From Jaltomata sinuosa (lineage: Eukaryota > Streptophyta > Magnoliopsida > Solanales > Solanaceae), in the NCBI GenBank assembly GCA_003996215.1, contig QJPP01001630.1, positions 372,001-436,000 of the forward strand: a DNA stretch of 64,000 nt, in the 5' to 3' direction. Shown piece after piece: positions 58,096 through 64,000 of the stretch. The first letter of the stretch is position 1. Each line of letters opens with the position of its first letter. Below the pieces are notes generated by a model, which did not search any database, was not told the DNA's origin, and saw only the letters and a program-made list of their open reading frames with translations. The position numbers and the translations under genes were made by a program.

Positions 58096-59720
58096 TCTTC
58101 ATCCCACACCACCATTAATGCTGCCTCAAGTCATGATACATCTTAGCTGCCCCGGAATGAATGGAATATCTAGATCAATAAGCCTCCTCCAATATCAATC
58201 TGACTAAGTCACCAACTCTAGGAACACAAATGCGACCCTCGATCCTCAGAATACCCTCCGAATCCAAAGTCACCTCCCTAGACTCACCGCTCAACACCAT
58301 GTCACGAATGATCATCAATCTCGCATCATCAAACTGCTGTGCCCAAATCTGCTCCAACAAGGAAGATCTAGCCTCAACACAAGCAAGGATACGACCTGGC
58401 TCTTTAATGTCAAGTCTAACCAACTTGTTAACTAAGGTCTGGATGTCCCAAGCTAAAGGTCTCTCCTCAATAGCTAAGAAAGCCAAGCTACCCATACTCA
58501 CCGCCTTCCGACTCAAGGCATCTGCCACCATATTTGCCTTGCCCGGATAATAGATAATAGAGAGGTCATAGTCCTTTAGTAACTCCAACCACCTACGCTG
58601 CCTCAAATTTAGATCCTTCTGGCTGAAAATGTACTGAAGACTATGATGGTCAATAAAGATCTCATAATGTACGCCATAGATATAATGCCTCCACATATTT
58701 AACGTGAAGACTACTGCTTCTAACTCCAAGTCATGTGTGGGGTAGTTCCTCTCGTGAACCTTTAACTGTCTGGAAGCATATGCAATAACCCAATCCTGTT
58801 GCATTAACACACAACCCAAACCAATACCTGATGCATCATAATACACGGTGAAACCCTGACCCTCAATTGGAAGAGCAAGAATCAGAGCTGAAGTCAACAG
58901 GGCCTTGAGCTTCAGAAAGCTCGTCTCACACTCATCTGACCACAATAAGGGAACATTCTTCTGAGTCAATCTAGTCAATGAAGCTGCTATCAAAGAAAAT
59001 CCCTCCACAAACTGTCTGTAATAACCTGCCAACCCAATGAAACTGTGAACCTCAGTAGGAGAAGTAGGCCGAGCCCAATCACAAACTGCTGCAATCTTTT
59101 CCAGATCTACCATAATCCTATTCTTGGACACTACGTGCCCCAAGAATGCCACAAACTCAAGACAAAACTCACACTTAGTGAATTTGACATACAATTGGTG
59201 GTCTCACAAAGTTTGAAGTACAACTCTAAGATGATGCTCATGCTCCTCCCTACTCCTTGAATAAATTAGAATGTCGTCGATGAACACAATCATAAATGAG
59301 TCCAGGTAGGCACTGAATACTCGGTTCATCAACTCCATAAATGCTGCTGGGGCATTAGTCAACCCAAAAGACATGACTAGGAACTCATAATGGCCGTATC
59401 GAGTCCTAAATGCAGTCTTTGGGATGTCCTAACCCCTGATCCTCAACCGGCGATAACCAGACATCAAATCGATCTTAGAGAACACTGCCGCACCCTGTAG
59501 CTGGTCAAACAAATCATCAATATGTGGCATTGGATACCTGTTCTTAATCGTTACCTTATTCAACTGCTGGTAGTCAATACACATACACATAGACCCATCC
59601 TTCTTCTTCACAAATAGAATCGGAGCACCCAACGGAGACACACTAGGCCAGATGAATCCTCTACTCAGCAGATCTTAGAGCTGATCCTTAAGCTCTCTCA
59701 ACTCAGCAGGTGCCATCCGA
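58096..59720 (-). pseudogene. RT, RNase H and start of integrase of gypsy element E
   Basis: The 339-codon frame 59194-58175 is the longest open gypsy frame here: the RT end (FLGHVVSKNRI), RT connection, RNase H (YYDASGIGLGCVLMQQDWVI, PGKANMVADALSRK) and the start of integrase. The RT catalytic FIDD lies at 59273-59284 and the RT N-terminal part at 59641-59429 (APILFVKKKDGS). After the HHCC region (YHDLRQ at about 58135) the frame passes into protease sequence of element D. The openness of the RNase H part suggests that E is younger than A. Confidence 0.85.
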
Positions 59721-60330
59721 TATGGCAAAATGGAAATGGGTTTGCTGCCCAGCTCAATATCGATGCCAAAGTTAATGTCACGATCGGGAGGAAGACCTAG
59801 AAGATCAGAAGGAAACACATTCAAATACTCACAAACCATAGGAACAGACTCAAGAGGAGGTATGGTGGCACTGGTATCACAGAAATAACAAGATAAGCTA
59901 AGAACCCCTTCCCAACCAACCGCTGGGCGCTCAGAAAAGATATGATTCCCTTCGGTATATGGCTATCGGCTCCCTTCCATATGATAGAAGGGATACCAGG
60001 CATCCAAAGAGTGACAGTCTTGGCGAAGCAATCCAAGACTGCATGATAAGAAGACAGCCAATCCATGCCCAAGATCACATCAAAATCCACCATGTCAAGA
60101 ACAACCAAGTCTACCCACATGTCGTACCTCTAGATAGTCACCATACAAGCCCGATACACCTGATCCACTACTAAAGAATCACCTACTGGGGTAGATACAT
60201 GCAAGGGCGCAGGCAAAGACTCACAAGCAGACTCCAGATGAGTAGCATAATAAGCAGATACATATGAGAATTTAGACCTTGAATCAAATAAATTAGAAGC
60301 AGACTAATGGAAAACAGAGATCATACCTGT
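59721..60330 (-). pseudogene. Protease region of gypsy element E
   Basis: FDVILGMDWLSSYHAVLDCF in frame 60120-59821 is the conserved protease C-terminal part. The active-site region lies at about 60290 with the D-S/T-G motif altered, and stops are present. The order gag-protease-RT is regular for Ty3/gypsy. Confidence 0.75.
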
Positions 60331-60339
60331 GATCACAGC

Positions 60340-61815
60340 ATCTGAAGCCTCAGCCTGTGTCTAGCCCAAAATTGCATATATGTGGCCCCGACCACCATGA
60401 CCACCTGACCTACCGGATTGAGGACTACCTCTAGTACCCTGGGGACCACCCCTACTACCCTATGAACTGCCTCTAGCTGGTGGCACTAGAGCCCTGGGGG
60501 CCTGAACTAACTGATCCTATCGCCTCGGGTGCTGTGCCATCGGACACTCTCTAGCAAAGTGGCCCATCTCGCCACACTTATAACAACCCTGACCCCATGT
60601 ACTCCGATGTGAAGACCCGGTTGAATTAGAACTACCACCATGACTTGTAGACCTTGAATGACCACCTCGTGGAGCAGGAACGATACTCTGTCTACTCTGA
60701 CCCTCAGCAGTCTATAATGCTGCCTGAACAGTTCGGCTCAGCTAGAAACAGTGCTGGTGCTGACCTCTACCATAGTTTCCCCTACCATGGCCTTGTGAAC
60801 CGCTGAAACTGTCTTGGTGGCGGGGCCTCTTATCACTGCCCCCTTGGGCCTCGCGAAGTACACCCTCAATAGTATGGGCATGATTAACTACCTCCAGAAA
60901 AGACTGATCTGATGCTATAATACCCCCTGTGGCCAAGCATATATACAAGGTCAAACCTCGAACAAACTGGCATACCTTCTCGTGCTCGATGGGCAGAATC
61001 ATAGTGGTATGGCTGAACAACTGATGATACCGAACCTCATACTCAGACACAGTCATGGAGCCCTACTCCAACCTAAAAAACTGATCCATAAGACACTCCC
61101 TCATGCTACGCAGTACATAATTCTCCAGAAAAGCTGTGGAGTACTGATCCCAAGTAAGCGGACGTGACTCGGCTGGCCTACAAGCAACATACGACCTCCA
61201 CCACTATTTTGCTAGGCCATCCACCTAAAACGCGGCGTAATCTACTCTATGTGACTCGACTATCCCCAAATTATGTAACCTCTCCTCCCTAGAAGCACCT
61301 AAAAACCTCAGAGGACCCAATCTCAAGAACCTACCAAGCATCTTTTTCTCCTCAAAAGACATAATTGGCATGGTTGGATGAGGCGGAGCAATTGCAGAGA
61401 CCGGTAATACCTCAAATCTGGGAGTCGCAGTAGCAGGCTGCGCTCCTGAACCCTGTGCCACCGCCTGAGCTGAAGTCTGAGCCTCACCTCAAACCTGAGA
61501 ACCAATCGGAGTGCTCAACGAAGCTACTGGTGGAGTCATACCCTCGAGGAATCCTAACAATCAAACCAAGGTGTCCTGCAATACTGGGGTAGCCACAAAA
61601 CCCGCTAGATGCTGGTCTGGTCCCACATGCTCTGGCTCATACTGAACCTCATCCACCCTATCCTCAGGCTCTGGTGACGGTAGTCTAGCCCGGGCCTGAG
61701 TTGGCACTGCAGCCCGTGCCCTACCTCAACCTCTGGGTCAACCTCTACCCCGTCCCCTAGCTGGGGCTCTAACTGCAGGCGTAGGGGCCTCGTCCTCACC
61801 CACTGTAGATCTCAT
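60340..61815 (-). pseudogene. gag of gypsy element E with CCHC knuckle
   Basis: On the minus strand: a Pro/Ala/Arg-rich N-terminus starting near 61815 (MRSTVGEDEAPTPAVRAP), a capsid part (SFEEKKMLGRFLRLGPLRFL at about 61350; MTVSEYEVRYHQLFSHTTMI at 61056), a Gly/Arg-rich region, and a zinc knuckle CYKCGEMGHFAREC at 60544-60585. Several stops interrupt it. It packages RNA in intact elements. Confidence 0.8.
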
Positions 61816-62017
61816 CCAAACCTTCTGAAAAAGAGTTAAACAAAGATACTCAGAAGTTGATCAAGTCAATAATGCACGATAAAGAATCAAGCAATATGAC
61901 ATATTTCCTAGGAATGTCCTATAGCCTCTCGTAGATTGGATATGGACGTCATCATACTGATCCACGATACTCTACTAGACACTTAGATCTTGTACTGGCG
62001 AGGCTGGTGAACCTAGT

Positions 62018-62029
62018 GCTTTGATGCCA
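62018..62029 (-). other. Primer binding site of gypsy element E
   Basis: TGGCATCAAAGC on the minus strand lies two bases after the LTR end. It is the tRNA-Met site TGGTATCAGAGC with two transition-type changes. Confidence 0.7.
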
Positions 62030-62030
62030 C

Positions 62031-64000
62031 TGTCACAACCCAAAACTGAGCCATGATGACGTCTACATAGCCCCCAGTAGACAAGCCAAAACCCAACGAT
62101 TATGGAAGACAGTAGTAATAATTAAACTAAGGAAATACGGAAGATATAAAGAAAAGTCAGGGCAAATAGCATATATACATACCAATGTACAAAATAAACA
62201 AAAAATGGCCCTAAAGTGACAAAAAAGACAAAACAACACGAGAACCCACCCGGACCTGGTGTCACTAGAACAAGAGCGACTAAGCAAGGAGTAGTTATAC
62301 AACAGACTCTGTCTACCCAAAATACAAAAATATAGACAGAATATACAAGATGAAAAGCATGTAAAGTCTCTAAAAAACACTGGGAGCTCACTGCGATCCA
62401 AACTGCAATAGGCCTCGAACGACAGGAAGGTCAATGAGGGTGGCTCGTACTAGGTGCTGCATCAGAAAAAGATGCAGAGTGTAGTATGAGTACCAAGACA
62501 ATGGGTACTCAGTAGGCATCATAGGGTGACCGAGTGCAGAAATATAATATATAAATAAGATATACAGAAAAGTAGCTAAAATTATAGGGATCCACCTAAA
62601 TCTAGTTATAAAGCCGAGCATACATCAATAATCCAGTAAGGTGAAGAACAGACAAGATCAAGCCAAATCCAGAGACAATCCACATGCCAAGACAAATGTA
62701 ATGCGATGCACGATGATGCATGCGTTAATACAATATAATATAAACCTGGAATACCGCATCGAGCACCCAGAATACCGTATCAGACTATGCATATAGATAT
62801 GTGAAAGGAAAATACCCAGAATAATGCATCGGGGGTCTGGAATACCGCATTGGACTATAAATATATGCATAAAATAGTAGTTTCTCCCTTTTTTTTCTTC
62901 CAAAATCCATATTAATACTCAAAATAATTTGTTTAAGTCCAAAAAGCACTACAACCGTAGTAAAGCTTCATTTCAAACCAAAATCCTTGAAAATACTTTC
63001 ATGTTGTACCAATGATATGTCATGAAATGTGAGTATGATATATCCACAAAAAGAGAAAAACCACACACACCAACAGGCAGAACAGGGCAGAAATACCCTC
63101 CAAACCAAGAGAACTGACCTGGAATTCCATCCAAATCCAAGCCATGGCCTTGGGCCCACAATTACACACAATGATAGAATAAAGCGGGTAAAATAGAAAG
63201 TAAAAGCAAAAACCACCAGGAATCTCTATTCTACCTCTAAAGCCTCCTAAAAGCATACTAAGGATTCTATACTAGTCAAACAGATAAAGCAAACTCCTAG
63301 GCTAAGGATAGCATACAGTTCTAGACTAAAAACCCAAAATGGCCAATTAAAATGATAGCAGGATTAAAGCCTAAATTCTACCTAATATTCAACCTAACGT
63401 TCCAGTAACTCATAAATATATATAATCTAACTAAACTCAGTCTAAAAGGTAAACCGTAACCTACCTCAGGGCTGAACTGCAAGCACGAACTATCACTCGT
63501 ATGCCTTCCCCTTTTGAGTACCTCAAAAGCTACCACGCTATCAAGAACATAATCTAGGTGTCAAGATGAGAAGAATAACACCCATATTGCTATACAAAAA
63601 ATTGGGCCAGAATTTGGGTCGGAAAAATGACCCTCGAGGCTCGCGTAATGTAAAAGAAAACAAAAATCACAATTATGCTCGTGGTGGGTTAAGGAACCCA
63701 AGCCCAAATTTTAGGCGCGAACGGAGCTCAATTCGGGGCCCAAAACAGCCCCGAAGTGTTACTAATTTGAGTGATTAAAACGGGAACTCGAAATTAAAAG
63801 AGGGAACCTACCTCGACAAAAGAAATACGACACGGAGGTGAGTTGCATGAATTTACGAGCATGCAGCCCCAAAAATCATATTTCTACAAGGATCACCCCA
63901 ACCTTAAGTATTTATCAACAAGGGACTTTAGCGAGAGAATTACAAGAATTTACACAGAAGGAGGAGAGGGGTGACGAGGGAACTTACCGGATGAAGGATA
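62031..64000 (-). repeat. 5' LTR of gypsy element E (continues beyond the window)
   Basis: The minus-strand LTR ends GGGTTGTGACA at 62031. At 63460-63770 it aligns to 51930-52250 of the other long LTR (for example AACATAATCTAGGTGTCAAG and TATTGCTATACAAAAAATTG). Diverged GGAATACCGCATC repeats lie at 62740-62860. Substitutions against the 3' LTR of element D are many, so the two are not a young pair. Confidence 0.8.

Overview
This is a plant nuclear window, most likely Solanaceae. The evidence is spliced genes with plant protein families (PPR, MATH/TRAF-like, class III peroxidase, S18), a tRNA-derived SINE with a poly-A tail, Stowaway MITEs, Ty3/gypsy chromoviruses, Ty1/copia elements, and a degraded endogenous pararetrovirus of the tobacco vein clearing virus / LycEPRV (Solendovirus) type. 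The species cannot be fixed from the sequence alone.

Layout. 1-9637: a decayed plus-strand Tekay-type gypsy element with both LTRs, cut in its pol gene by the 3' end of a second, TAT/Ogre-like gypsy element (4126-6818). 9638-11248: another LTR remnant. 12278-14282: a two-exon PPR gene (EMB2750 type). 16091-17505 (minus): a MATH-domain gene whose six exons can be joined in frame. 18530-19616: integrase debris. 19617-21150: an LTR. 21150-23905 and 32550-36450 (minus): two parts of an endogenous caulimovirid, with copia retroelement debris (25157-29900 and 30300-32549) between them. 36618-37817 (minus): a class III peroxidase gene (PRX40 type). 38432-40950 (minus): an organellar-type ribosomal protein S18 gene with one frameshift and a SINE in an intron. 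41.2-49.9 kb: non-coding repeats, including a MITE, an LTR fragment, a fold-back element with an internal satellite, a TIR element and a 245-bp tandem array. 49963-64000 (minus): a composite Tekay element with two successive pol regions, very long LTRs and a nested solo LTR.

The host genes look like unrelated housekeeping or developmental genes: chloroplast RNA metabolism (PPR), organellar translation (S18), cell-wall oxidation (peroxidase) and an adaptor protein (MATH). They lie as islands in old transposon sequence. The most unusual structures are an in-frame junction between the pararetroviral protease and copia reverse transcriptase, an array of hairpins with differing but self-complementary arms in the copia remnant, the fold-back element, and the double-pol gypsy composite.
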